Shown in pieces: positions 53,497 to 61,801 of a stretch of 64,000 nt of DNA. The notes under the pieces are model-generated. The model worked only from the letters and a program-made list of their open reading frames with translations. It made no database searches and had not been told where the DNA came from. A program made the position numbers and the translations under genes. Within the stretch, counting starts at the first letter, position 1, and each line of letters starts with the position of its first letter. This DNA is from Calditrichales bacterium MX18-03 (GTDB lineage: Bacteria; Bacillota; Clostridia; Lutisporales; Lutisporaceae): positions 1,612,001-1,676,000 of the forward strand of contig JAJGRE010000001.1 of assembly GCA_021083345.1 (NCBI GenBank), in the 5' to 3' direction.

Positions 53497-55350
53497 CTAA
53501 TTCCTGACCTTCATGGGCAGTTGAGCATATGATGACAGCGCGCTGTTTCTATGTATTTCCATCACCACATCTCCATTTTCGGGTATCTTTCTGAAATTGG
53601 AGGTATCATGACCTGCTATTGCAATCCTGATTCTATGCCCTTTCTTTATCAGTACCGACGTAGCATGCATTCCTATTTTCAATTCTTCATTTTCACCCGG
53701 TTTAAGCAGTTCCCCGTCTTTTTTCAGGAAGGAATGCTTTGGTCCCAGAACAGCGCGCCCCAAGTCGGCTTCCGTCACCTTTCTATGAAGCGCTCTCAAC
53801 TGTCCTTCCGTAATATAGGTTACTTTCCCGTCCGGGGCAACGTCTTCAAGGTAGGTGTAGAATGCACCGTCAGCTGCTGTGGATGATAGGTTCAGTGTCA
53901 CAACAGGGACCCCTGTTATTTCCATATCATTTTCTAAAACGCCGCTGGTATAGGTAAGCAGCTTCTTGTCTTCTTCAGCTCTGTCAGGATATAGTATCCG
54001 GCCTCCGCCCAGGTTTGTACGCCACCTGCTGTTCTCACCGGTCGTCGCTGTAAAATCGACCTTATAGCTGTCTCTTCCGGAGGCATCTGCAGGTACGTTC
54101 TCACTGAGGCTGCCATTTGGACCAAAGTATAGAGTCTTATTCTCGAAGCCTGCTGCCGGCCAGGTGCTCGTTGTATTCCATTCTCCTTCTCCAAAGGTAT
54201 AGTATCGAATGCTATTATTAAAGTCACCGGCTTTGCTTTTGTCATCCTTGAGATAGCAATCAAAGAATTGGACGACTTCATTGGCCTGGGCATCTTCCAG
54301 CTCTTTCTGAGGAACCCGCTTACCCGTTAAAGGATCACTGAAGTGCTTTCCCCCATGGCTCCAAGGACCAATGACAAGGGTCTGCGGGTTTTTATAGGTT
54401 AGAAACCTTTCGATGGCACCGTTAACTGTCCCGGCATCCTGCCAGCCAACCCTGACATATAAAGGTACATTGGATTTCTCGATTTCTTCCTTGTAAATGT
54501 AGGGTGAGAGTGAGGCTGCCGTGTATTCTCCTGTCAAGGCATCATCATTATAGGTTGTCTTTGCTAACGCTTCATACATATCGATGGTCTGATGGCTGCT
54601 AATTGCCGCTTTCAGCTGTTTGCCGTTTTTATCGGCACTAACCGGTGCAATACCGCTGCTAAAAAGGTCTTTTTTGTTCGAATCGGTTATGACATTAGCT
54701 GCGCACCAGTTCTTCACCAGGAACTCATTAAATATCCCCCCCGGTGCAGCGGATTGTGCCAACACATCAAAATCGGGATACATCAAAACGGCTGCCTTTA
54801 GTGCCGGGTGGTTGGATACGGTTGCAAGCTCAGCTGTATTTCCGCTGTAGGACACACCATATGCCCCTACTTTTCCATTGGACCAGGGCTGCTTCGAAAT
54901 CCAATCAATCACCTGCCCCATATCCGAAACCTCTTCTTTTGAAAACTCCATATCTCTGGTTCCGAAGGAGGCTCCGGAGCCTCTGGCATCAACAGCTACA
55001 AATGCGTACTTTGACTCCAGCAGCTTTACGATGGTTGCCGGTGGAATCTCTTTTGCTATCTTGAGATTCATCAGCGCATTCAGTAGAAAACTTCTTTTGC
55101 GCTCTGTACCATACCGCGTACTTTCCATGACCGCAGGGACTTTCTCGTCCTTTTTCATACCGGCTGGAAGTGTATATCTGACTGCTATCTTTGTTCCGTC
55201 TTCCATGGTGACATATACCGATTTTCTAGCACCGGGCACCGGGTCTTTTGCGGGGATCAGGCCGGCTATTATAAAAACCGAGGTGCCGATGAGCGCCGCA
55301 AACAGCACAATACCCAAAATGACTTTCAATATTCTCGTACCTTTTTTCAT
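53497..55350 (-). CDS. CocE/NonD-type S15 hydrolase, membrane anchored
   Basis: 617 residues. An N-terminal signal anchor (KVILGIVLFAALIGTSVFII) places it outside the cell. The alpha/beta hydrolase domain has VAVDARGSGASFGT, the nucleophile elbow GAYGVSYSGNTAELA (Ser near 170) and a GPWSHGGKH block with catalytic His; the C-terminal jelly roll typical of the X-Pro dipeptidyl-peptidase (S15)/cocaine esterase family follows (DLGRAVLGPKHSF, GHRIRIAIAGHDTSNF). Likely a peptidase or acylase on external peptides. ATG at 55350 follows GAGAGG. Confidence 0.9.
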   Translation of the reverse strand: MKKGTRILKVILGIVLFAALIGTSVFIIAGLIPAKDPVPGARKSVYVTMEDGTKIAVRYTLPAGMKKDEKVPAVMESTRYGTERKRSFLLNALMNLKIAKEIPPATIVKLLESKYAFVAVDARGSGASFGTRDMEFSKEEVSDMGQVIDWISKQPWSNGKVGAYGVSYSGNTAELATVSNHPALKAAVLMYPDFDVLAQSAAPGGIFNEFLVKNWCAANVITDSNKKDLFSSGIAPVSADKNGKQLKAAISSHQTIDMYEALAKTTYNDDALTGEYTAASLSPYIYKEEIEKSNVPLYVRVGWQDAGTVNGAIERFLTYKNPQTLVIGPWSHGGKHFSDPLTGKRVPQKELEDAQANEVVQFFDCYLKDDKSKAGDFNNSIRYYTFGEGEWNTTSTWPAAGFENKTLYFGPNGSLSENVPADASGRDSYKVDFTATTGENSRWRTNLGGGRILYPDRAEEDKKLLTYTSGVLENDMEITGVPVVTLNLSSTAADGAFYTYLEDVAPDGKVTYITEGQLRALHRKVTEADLGRAVLGPKHSFLKKDGELLKPGENEELKIGMHATSVLIKKGHRIRIAIAGHDTSNFRKIPENGDVVMEIHRNSALSSYAQLPMKVRN

Positions 55351-55420
55351 TTCAAATCCTCTCAATTCTCAATTAATTCGTTGCTATGCCTCTAATATAC
55401 ATGGAAATCTTCTGCACGAA

Positions 55421-55465
55421 TTAACTTATTGCTTAAGGATTTCTTACGAATTTCTTAAGAAGCTG
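55421..55465. promoter_or_regulatory. 11-bp direct repeats, candidate response-regulator site
   Basis: TTAACTTATTG (55421-55431), TTAAGGATTTC (55433-55443), TTACGAATTTC (55444-55454) and TTAAGAAGCTG (55455-55465) repeat at 11-bp steps, the one-turn periodicity used by OmpR-family regulators. They lie between the divergent S15 hydrolase and SLH genes, close to the two-component genes. Confidence 0.45.
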
Positions 55466-55553
55466 AGGGGTGAAAAAATGTATCCATAATATGGTATAAT
55501 ACTAAAAGATACGTATGAGACCCTATTGAGTAAACTTTTTTTGTGGAGGGGTA

Positions 55554-56807
55554 ATGATGAAGATTTCGAAGTTTGCGGCCAGCGTGGTGATCGCGTCAAT
55601 GGTGGTTTCCAGTGGGCCTATTCTGTCGGCAGACAACGGCATAAACCAACCGGTGCCTGTAGAGGTGATGCCAGAAGCTATCAAGGTAGAAATCCCGGCG
55701 GATAAGCTTAAAGTACCTGCGAAAACTGTAACTCCCAGGCACTGGGTATATGATGAGCTGGCAGCCTTCAAGCAGCTGATGCTGCCGGTGGTTCAGAGCA
55801 GCACTGTTGCTGAAGAGAACAAAAATATACTGCTGCACCATATCTTTAATGCCGCAAAGCTGGATCAGCCTATACAGGCCGATCACTGGGTCTTTCTCCT
55901 GGGGACCGTATTAGAGCTGCCTGCTGAGAAAAGTGAGCAGCTGCTAGACATGTATGCATATGGACTATCGACAGGAAATGAGATAAAAAGAGAAGATGCG
56001 GCAGGCGGGCTGGTGAAGCTGCTGACCCTTCGCTATCTCAGCGGACAGACAAGCGCAGCCGATCTGGAACCTGCTAAAGTCTTGAAGGATCTTGACATTA
56101 TCAGCGACAGGCAAAGCGTCCTGGTTCAGAAGGCTTATTGCGAGGGCATACTGGATTCAACAGTAAAAGACATGTTCAGGCCAGCTGACCGGCTGACCAA
56201 TGCTGAGGCTGTTTCCGTATTGTATAGGGTCATGCAGAAGTATCATATTGACTTGAATGATACCGGCAGTAACGGTTACAGCAGCACACAGCAGCATTGG
56301 GCGGACCGGGAACTTGAAGCAGCGGCCGCAAAGGCAAAGAAAAAAGCTGAGCGCATAAATGGTGTAGAACGGATTATCCAAGCAAAAGGCGCGGATGAAT
56401 CGGTCAAATCTCTTGATTCGCCAATTACCATTGATAAATGGAACGAACTCCTGTTTTATACCTTGAATCTGGAAGAAGCCACGTACGAGAAAAGCTTTTT
56501 GGAAAGCTATACCTATGGCCTGACAAATGACAAATACGTTACCCGTGCCAGTGCTGTTGCAGGCATGGTGAAGCTGCTGCACGCCTCGGAAAAGGTAGGG
56601 TGGCGGGATGCAACCGAAGATCAGAAAGCTGCCGCTGCAGCTTATTTCACTGACTACAGCAAATTCCGGGATCAGAGCAAATTGTCCATCGCCTTTGCAG
56701 AAGGCCTGATAACAGGATTCAAAGACTGCAGCTTCAAACCGGAAAAAAAACTGACCAATGGCGAAGCGTTGGTTCTGATGCTGAGGATCATCCACAAATA
56801 TGATTAG
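55554..56807 (+). CDS. Secreted S-layer-homology (SLH)-like protein
   Basis: 417 residues. Signal peptide (KFAASVVIASMVVSSGPILSADNG) is followed by helical repeats. SLH-type segments occur: VQKAYCEGILDSTVKDMFRPADRLTNAEAVSVLYRVM (about 200-240) and the closely similar SIAFAEGLITGFKDCSFKPEKKLTNGEALVLMLRII at the C-terminus (about 375-415), each with the G(I/L)..F.P...TN.EA pattern that binds pyruvylated cell-wall polymers. Earlier LTNAEA-like copies are degenerate. No enzyme domain is visible. Start follows GGAGGGG. Confidence 0.78.
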   Translation: MMKISKFAASVVIASMVVSSGPILSADNGINQPVPVEVMPEAIKVEIPADKLKVPAKTVTPRHWVYDELAAFKQLMLPVVQSSTVAEENKNILLHHIFNAAKLDQPIQADHWVFLLGTVLELPAEKSEQLLDMYAYGLSTGNEIKREDAAGGLVKLLTLRYLSGQTSAADLEPAKVLKDLDIISDRQSVLVQKAYCEGILDSTVKDMFRPADRLTNAEAVSVLYRVMQKYHIDLNDTGSNGYSSTQQHWADRELEAAAAKAKKKAERINGVERIIQAKGADESVKSLDSPITIDKWNELLFYTLNLEEATYEKSFLESYTYGLTNDKYVTRASAVAGMVKLLHASEKVGWRDATEDQKAAAAAYFTDYSKFRDQSKLSIAFAEGLITGFKDCSFKPEKKLTNGEALVLMLRIIHKYD

Positions 56808-56819
56808 CCGAAACGCTTT

Positions 56820-56878
56820 AGGCACAAGAAAGGAAAGGTGGGATTGTTTCAATCTCCACCTTTCCTTTCATAATGTGC
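56820..56878. terminator. Terminator hairpin of the SLH gene
   Basis: Long inverted repeat GAAAGGAAAGGTG...CACCTTTCCTTTC (56828-56869) extended by GGCACA / TGTGCC outside. Lies 13 bases after the SLH stop and, read from the other strand, 13 bases after the 51-residue gene, so it can serve both convergent genes. Confidence 0.7.
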
Positions 56879-56890
56879 CCTGTATACCGT

Positions 56891-57046
56891 TTAGAATATC
56901 TGCTGCATGTTTATTCTGTGCATTTTGTGTCTGCCGTCTATGCATTCTGAATAACAGAAACTGTCCAGTACATCTTTCTTAATTTTTTTGGCTGTTAATC
57001 CTATGGATACCACCAATACTGTTACGGATAATAAAGCTGCTAACAT
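56891..57046 (-). CDS. 51-residue single-pass membrane peptide under ArsR-type control
   Basis: Short gene: ATG at 57046 preceded by GGAGGG, 51 residues, stop at 56891. The N-terminus (MLAALLSVTVLVVSIGLTAKK) is one membrane helix; the tail is basic with two Cys and five His/Lys-rich residues (FCYSECIDGRHKMHRI). Not a recognised family. It stands alone between a promoter and a terminator. That promoter (minus strand TTGACT-17-TACAAT) has two 16-bp palindromes identical in type to those of the arsR-like gene at 60388, so it is predicted to be induced by the same metal or metalloid. Whether it is expressed is unproven, but ribosome site, promoter, operators and terminator all agree. Confidence 0.62.
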   Translation of the reverse strand: MLAALLSVTVLVVSIGLTAKKIKKDVLDSFCYSECIDGRHKMHRINMQQIF

Positions 57047-57093
57047 GTTAAACCCTCCATTTATATATTGATCACATTTGCCTGTTTTGCTGT

Positions 57094-57141
57094 ATCGTAA
57101 TTCTACGATTTAATTGTATCGTATTTTTACGATTAAGTCAA
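57094..57141 (-). promoter_or_regulatory. Promoter with two ArsR-type operators for the 51-residue gene
   Basis: Minus strand TTGACT (57141-57136), 17-base spacer, TACAAT (57118-57113). Palindromes ATCGTA-ATTC-TACGAT (57094-57109) and ATCGTA-TTTT-TACGAT (57118-57133) overlap the spacer and start region. The -35 plus operator string TTGACTTAATCGTAAA is the same as in the arsR promoter at 60325. Confidence 0.8.
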
Positions 57142-57655
57142 CGACTTTTTAATAAACCCTAAGGAAATATTATAATAATAATCAGACTCCAACCAACGCT
57201 TTTCTTTATAATAGCGATAATCCCGATACTTGTCGTCCAGCATCAGCCCGATATTTGTTCGGCTCATCCGGAACAGCAAAGCGCCTCCGAATATCCCTTG
57301 AGCAACTATAGCAGTGAAGGCTTTGCTGAAAAAAACGGCCGGTGTAAAACAAAAGCCAGCCGGTCCAAAAAGTTTTTCATCAGTGCTGTTACCTGATAAG
57401 AATAAACAGGGGTGGCAAAAATAACGCCATCTGAAAGATACAGCTTCTCAAGTAGCAGATCCCGATCATCTTTCAACGGACAATATTCCTCTCCTTTTTC
57501 AAAACACAGCTTACACCCGCTGCAATATTCAAGATGATAATCCTTTAACCAAACATACTCGAACTCAATTTCCGAATATGATTTCAAATTTCGCTCAAAT
57601 TCTTGAACCGCGTGATAAGTTGCCTGCTTTCGCACCAATTTGGATTGTAAAATAT
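57133..57655 (-). pseudogene. NADPH-dependent FMN reductase, frameshifted
   Basis: Flavodoxin-like NAD(P)H:FMN oxidoreductase family: EYCSGCKLCFEKGEEYCPLKDDRDLLLEKL and DGVIFATPVYSYQVTALMKNFLDRL. The N-terminal phosphate-binding start (GSPRKNGNT type) is missing, and the frame breaks near 57330 after LAFVLHRPFF; the expected continuation (IFGGALLFRMSRTN...) lies in another frame down to 57133. Last gene of the sigma-nitroreductase operon, now non-functional. Confidence 0.7.
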
Positions 57656-57679
57656 TGTATGCAGCTCTGTCCGTTGCGG

Positions 57680-58369
57680 TTATGCCGCTCTTTGTGTACT
57701 GTCTTTGCTCAGAGTCTTTGCTTGATTAAAAACGCCTACCAGCATCAAGTTTACGAAAGGAAACACTACAGCATAACCCACTATCCCAATGTCTCGGATC
57801 AGCATATTTCCATTTACAAGTCCCAGCAATCCGGCAAGACTCAACAGGCCACTTATTATCATTAATACTCGTACAGCTGATTTCACCCTATCCCCTTTGA
57901 AAACAGGTGCAGCAAAAAGCATGGAAAGAGCAAAAAACAAGTCCCACGCCAATATATCCAATGCATAGATCACCGAAGGCCATTTAAATGAAAAGATATA
58001 AGAAAACAACTGCACATCCGTTATGGACGCAATTGGGCGGCTGACGAACAATACCAGAAAATGCAGGCTGCAGGTGATGCAAGCCATAATGCCCATAAAA
58101 ACAAGCGCCGTGAGGCTCAACACTTTGCTTTCCTGCGGTGCATAAATATGGATCTCAACCATAAGCACCACCATCAAAGGTGCCATTGCCAAAATAATGA
58201 TCTCCATTAATGAAAACCAAGGGTCACTTATCGGATCCAATTGCGATTTGAGTGACAATAATCCGATAGTCGTAACAACAATGTAGATGATCCCCAGGAA
58301 AAACAGAGCTGCTGCTGTTGTTGTTCCAATTCGTCTTTCCAAATCCGTTAAGGCTTTGTATAACATCAT
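57680..58369 (-). CDS. Multi-pass membrane protein of unknown function
   Basis: 229 residues with about seven hydrophobic helices (LFFLGIIYIVVTTIGLL, IIILAMAPLMVVLMVEIHIY, LTALVFMGIMACITC, SVIYALDILAWDLFFALSMLFAAPVF, VLMIISGLLSLAGLLG, IVGYAVVFPFVNLMLVGVF). No family recognised; could be a sensor or anti-sigma-like partner since it lies two genes after an ECF sigma factor, 20 bases after the nitroreductase stop. ATG at 58369 (ATGATG) follows GAAGGGAG. Confidence 0.65.
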   Translation of the reverse strand: MMLYKALTDLERRIGTTTAAALFFLGIIYIVVTTIGLLSLKSQLDPISDPWFSLMEIIILAMAPLMVVLMVEIHIYAPQESKVLSLTALVFMGIMACITCSLHFLVLFVSRPIASITDVQLFSYIFSFKWPSVIYALDILAWDLFFALSMLFAAPVFKGDRVKSAVRVLMIISGLLSLAGLLGLVNGNMLIRDIGIVGYAVVFPFVNLMLVGVFNQAKTLSKDSTQRAA

Positions 58370-58389
58370 TTTTCTCCCTTCACTTTGTT

Positions 58390-59265
58390 TCAAATCCAAT
58401 TTATTTGTTTTGCCGGCTTCGGAGCAATTCGCAGATGATGTACTGCAGGATATCCAAGCGTAACAACAGCATAAACATTGTCTTCCTCTGCAAGATTGAG
58501 TATTTCCTTGCATTTCCTGCTGCTGTTGAATGCATTCTGTGCAAGTGTAACAAAGCATGTACCCAGCCCGAGGGTCTGCGCCACTAAACATATGTTGTAT
58601 CCTGCGAGTATTGCATCTTCCTTAGGGGTAGGTATTTGATCCTTTGAATGGATAATAATGATCGCCGGTGAATGATGGAAAAATGGATCATCACCCTCCG
58701 ATATACGGCTTAATAATTCCTTCATCCTGCTTCTGTATGTCTTGCTTTTGAGAAACTCCCGCATCTGCTTGTTTACAAAGGGTTTGGCAACATTACGCAG
58801 TACCGGGTTGTTCAAAAGCTGATCCCTGAATTTATATATTTTGTGCAGCTCCTCTTTTATGCGTTTTTGGGTCACATCACTTTTCAATACTGTAAATTCA
58901 TAGGAATGGGCGTTTCCCCCGGATGGTATGTACCTCGCCATGTCAATCAGTTTTTCCAATATCCCGTCCTCTATGGATCTTTTCTGATAGCTTCTGATAC
59001 TCCTGCGGTATGCCAGAAAGCTTGACAGATTCTCGTCCGTAATCGCATGCATCAATTGAGGATCAAGACCTGCGCTGCTATCAGCCGCCTTAAGTCTGAT
59101 TGCATTGTCGGGGCAGACCGTATAGCAATGGAGACAGCGGCTGCATTCGGGATTGTCCGGTTCTACATGGCTGCAATTTTGTATCTGTACATGCATTCCG
59201 CATTCCTTAATACATTTGCCGCATGAGATACACGACTCATGATCGATATAAAACTCAATACTCAT
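58390..59265 (-). CDS. Ferredoxin-fused nitroreductase
   Basis: 291 residues. N-terminal two-cluster ferredoxin (CISCGKCIKECG, CSRCLHCYTVCP, about 12-60) followed by a nitroreductase (FMN-dependent) domain: RRSIRSYQKRSIEDGILEKLIDMARYIPSGGNAHSYEF, PTPKEDAILAGYNICLVAQTLGLGTCFV and VTLGYPAV. Family members reduce flavins, nitro groups or disulfides with ferredoxin electrons. Its ribosome site lies inside the 3' arm of a 25-bp hairpin with a T-run, so translation and transcription may both be limited. Second gene of the sigma operon. Confidence 0.87.
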   Translation of the reverse strand: MSIEFYIDHESCISCGKCIKECGMHVQIQNCSHVEPDNPECSRCLHCYTVCPDNAIRLKAADSSAGLDPQLMHAITDENLSSFLAYRRSIRSYQKRSIEDGILEKLIDMARYIPSGGNAHSYEFTVLKSDVTQKRIKEELHKIYKFRDQLLNNPVLRNVAKPFVNKQMREFLKSKTYRSRMKELLSRISEGDDPFFHHSPAIIIIHSKDQIPTPKEDAILAGYNICLVAQTLGLGTCFVTLAQNAFNSSRKCKEILNLAEEDNVYAVVTLGYPAVHHLRIAPKPAKQINWI

Positions 59266-59326
59266 AAAAAAACCTTCCTTTCATTTTGCTATCTATTAAC
59301 TTAGATAGCAAAATGAAAGGAAGGTT
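59266..59326 (-). terminator. 25-bp hairpin that also sequesters a ribosome site
   Basis: Perfect inverted repeat 59271-59295 / 59302-59326, loop 6, then TTTTTTT on the minus strand, 14 bases after the ECF sigma stop. The AAGGAAGG in its 3' arm is the Shine-Dalgarno of the nitroreductase ATG at 59265. It can act as an intrinsic terminator for the sigma gene and as a translational block for the next gene. Confidence 0.85.
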
Positions 59327-59340
59327 ACGGTCATTTTTCC

Positions 59341-60120
59341 TTAACTGATTTTTTCTTTCAGAGCATCCTTGCCCCGGTATTCAAGCATGGGAAACTTTCT
59401 GTACAATTCATCAACACTGGGTTTATATACACTTTCCAGCTCGGATTTGCTGATAATACCTGCTTCAAACGCTTGTGCCTTAACTCTTTTTAGGATCTCC
59501 GGATCATATGCCAGCGCAAAGCCGATCCTGGACTTGCAAGAGCAGGTGCTGTCCTCTGACAGCCACTGACACCTATTGCTGAAGTACGCCACAAGATTGG
59601 CCCTTGCCCTGTTCAGCCTTGCCTTAACAACATTTTCACTTATTCCGGTGATTTCTGATATTTCCTTATACGAAAAGTCCAGTATATTCCTCATTACATA
59701 GACAACCCTTTGGTTTTCTGGCAGCCTGAAGGACAGGAAGTGCAAACAGCCATGCCTTATTTCACTCAGCAGCTCGCTGATATATGCAGCTTTTTCGGGG
59801 TTGGTATACCACTCCTGTACCTCTTCGGGTATATCATCTTTGAAAACCTCGATCTTCTCATCCAGAGATGCGATATAAGCCTTGCTCATCTTTTTCTTCA
59901 GTATTAAACTGTTGTTCAGAGCGATCCGATATATCCAAGTGTACATGCTGCTTTCGCCTTTAAAAGTATCACGGCTCTTATACACCTGCATGAAAGTTTC
60001 TTGGGTTACATCTTCGGCATCCTGCCTGCTCCCGGTTATCCTGAAGGCAAGGTTATACACTTTTTTGCCATACTGATCTACAAGTCCGTTAAAATCCATA
60101 TCCGATGTACAGGTCTCCAT
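59341..60120 (-). CDS. ECF-type RNA polymerase sigma factor
   Basis: About 259 residues. Sigma region 2 (NGLVDQYGKKVYNLAFRITGSRQDAEDVTQETFMQVYKSRDTF) and region 4 (PENQRVVYVMRNILDFSYKEISEITGISENVVKARLNRARANL) are clear. It ends with a ~90-residue extension containing SNRCQWLSEDSTCSCKSRIGFALAYDP, a short Cys cluster seen in some ECF subgroups. No anti-sigma gene was recognised. ATG at 60120; a leftward ATG at 60132 is possible. First gene of an operon with a ferredoxin-nitroreductase. Confidence 0.9.
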   Translation of the reverse strand: METCTSDMDFNGLVDQYGKKVYNLAFRITGSRQDAEDVTQETFMQVYKSRDTFKGESSMYTWIYRIALNNSLILKKKMSKAYIASLDEKIEVFKDDIPEEVQEWYTNPEKAAYISELLSEIRHGCLHFLSFRLPENQRVVYVMRNILDFSYKEISEITGISENVVKARLNRARANLVAYFSNRCQWLSEDSTCSCKSRIGFALAYDPEILKRVKAQAFEAGIISKSELESVYKPSVDELYRKFPMLEYRGKDALKEKIS

Positions 60121-60324
60121 TTGTATTCTCACCTTTCTTGCCGATATTTGATATCTCTTTATTCGCTATCAATCTACTCGTATATTTACATTATATAGAA
60201 TATTTCGCATATATGCATCCAAAACAAATGCCATATTCAGCTATGACCGCACCTTTCAATCCTTTGAGCGCTGCAACAAAGTGTAAATAATCAAACCCCG
60301 TAAAAATATTTTTTCAACCCTTAT

Positions 60325-60371
60325 TGACTTAATCGTAAATTTGCGATATTATTGATCGTAGAAAGACGATA
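60325..60371 (+). promoter_or_regulatory. arsR promoter with two operators
   Basis: TTGACT (60325-60330), 17-base spacer, TATTAT (60348-60353). Palindromes ATCGTA-AATT-TGCGAT (60333-60348) and ATCGTA-GAAA-GACGAT (60356-60371) flank the -10 box, as expected for autoregulation by an ArsR/SmtB repressor. Confidence 0.8.
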
Positions 60372-60387
60372 CGAAGAAGGTGAGTAC

Positions 60388-60690
60388 ATGGAGATATCCA
60401 AAATATGCGATGCGCTGGGTAATGAGACCCGATACCAGATTGTAAAAGCCTTAAAAAATAAGACCATTGAAACGTGCTGCAACAAGATAGAATACTTCGA
60501 GAACGGCATAAGTGTAGGTGATGTGGTAAATGCTACCGGCTTGGCACAGTCAACCGTATCACAGCATCTCAAGGTATTAGTAGACTCAGGTATAATAATC
60601 AAAGAGAAACGCGGACAATGGACCTGTTTCTTCTTGAACAAGCAGCTTATTGAAGACTTTATAAAGGGACTCTATCACGACCTTAGATAA
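60388..60690 (+). CDS. ArsR/SmtB family metal(loid)-responsive repressor
   Basis: 100 residues, winged HTH: SKICDALGNETRYQIVKAL, recognition helix TGLAQSTVSQHLKVLVDSGIIIKE, wing KRGQWTCFFL. Candidate ligand thiols are the vicinal pair Cys30-Cys31 (ETCCNK) and Cys80 (QWTCFF); a three-Cys site would suit As(III) or an organoarsenical, but this is inference. ATG at 60388 with GAAGGTGAG. Its own promoter, the permease promoter and a distant 51-residue gene share its operators. Confidence 0.88.
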   Translation: MEISKICDALGNETRYQIVKALKNKTIETCCNKIEYFENGISVGDVVNATGLAQSTVSQHLKVLVDSGIIIKEKRGQWTCFFLNKQLIEDFIKGLYHDLR

Positions 60691-60707
60691 TTTTTTTGGG
60701 TAAATAT

Positions 60708-60723
60708 ATCGTAATTTTACGAT
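60708..60723 (+). promoter_or_regulatory. ArsR-type operator between arsR and the permease gene
   Basis: ATCGTA-ATTT-TACGAT, perfect 6-bp arms, between the arsR stop and the ribosome site of the permease gene. An internal promoter was not seen; it may act as a roadblock or secondary site. Confidence 0.75.
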
Positions 60724-60743
60724 TAAATTTAGGAGGAATTTGG

Positions 60744-61775
60744 ATGTTTAACTTATTGAAAGAAACCCTGCTTTACGTAGGAGGAACCCTGCTTCACAAT
60801 GCTCCTGTCCTGGCTTTCGGTATCCTGGTAGCAGCCATCATCAAGGTTTATGTTGATCCGGAGAAACTCAGGCAAGTACTCATAAAAAATGCCGGTGTAT
60901 CAATACCTGCAACAGTAGCCTTTGGCGCTTTCACACCCTTCTGCGCTTGCGGTACTATGGCAGTCATTGTGTCAATGCTGACAACTGCATTGCCCTGGGG
61001 GCCAATAATGGCATTCCTGACGTCTTCACCCTTAATGAGTCCGGATGAATTTATACTTTACTCGGGAATAGTCAGTGTCAAGTTCGCTGTTGCCCTGACC
61101 ATGGCTTCCGTTATCATCGGGCTTGGCTCCGGTTACATTACACACCTGGTTGAAAAATATACACATTTCCTCGATGGTCAGGCAAGATTTGCACAAGCCG
61201 CTGTGAATTCAAGCTGTTGTGATCCAAAGCCAAAAGCAGTTTCAACCTGCGGATGCTCCGAAGCTGCTGTGACTGCAGCTTGCGGCTGCAATTCTTCGCC
61301 GGCAGCCAGCTGCTGTACGCCGGTCAAAACACAAAGCTTTGCTGAAAAATACAAACTCAAAGAGCTATTCGAGGTTTTCTTTGAAGTTGGTATCAAACAA
61401 GTGCTTGTGTTTTTCGCAATATTTGCAGCAATAGGCTTTATGATCAACAAATATGTTCCGGCAACGATGATAATGAAATACCTGGGTTCCGGTAATATTT
61501 TCGCAGTACCCATGCTTGCTTTGATAGGCTTGCCGCTCTATGTCAATGGTTCATCCTCCATCCCTGTTATAAATGCGCTGATGGTTGGGGGCGCAAGCAG
61601 CGGCGCACTCCTTGCATTCATGATAACAGGTCCTGGCACAAGCGCAGGCGTTCTTGCCGGCATAGCAACAATTATGAAAAAGAGAGCAATCGCCCTATAT
61701 GTCGTGTATCTTCTGGTTTTTGCAATTGCCCTCGGTTACCTGTACGATTTCCTGATCATGCTTGGAATCATGTAA
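60744..61775 (+). CDS. ArsP-like permease (DUF318 family) with Cys-rich loop
   Basis: 343 residues, about eight membrane helices. Conserved permease signature GAFTPFCACGTMAVIVSML followed by PIMAFLTSSPLMSPDEF matches the ArsP/DUF318 family of organoarsenical and metal-complex exporters. The central cytoplasmic loop (about 158-210) is unusual: it holds about 9 Cys in CC, CGC and CC clusters (SSCCDP, STCGCSE, AACGCN, ASCC). Export of a thiol-reactive metal(loid) is likely; the exact substrate is not known. ATG at 60744 follows TTAGGAGG. Same unit as arsR, separated by an operator. Confidence 0.82.
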   Translation: MFNLLKETLLYVGGTLLHNAPVLAFGILVAAIIKVYVDPEKLRQVLIKNAGVSIPATVAFGAFTPFCACGTMAVIVSMLTTALPWGPIMAFLTSSPLMSPDEFILYSGIVSVKFAVALTMASVIIGLGSGYITHLVEKYTHFLDGQARFAQAAVNSSCCDPKPKAVSTCGCSEAAVTAACGCNSSPAASCCTPVKTQSFAEKYKLKELFEVFFEVGIKQVLVFFAIFAAIGFMINKYVPATMIMKYLGSGNIFAVPMLALIGLPLYVNGSSSIPVINALMVGGASSGALLAFMITGPGTSAGVLAGIATIMKKRAIALYVVYLLVFAIALGYLYDFLIMLGIM

Positions 61776-61801
61776 ATCAATATCAAAAAGGAGCTATTTC
61801 T

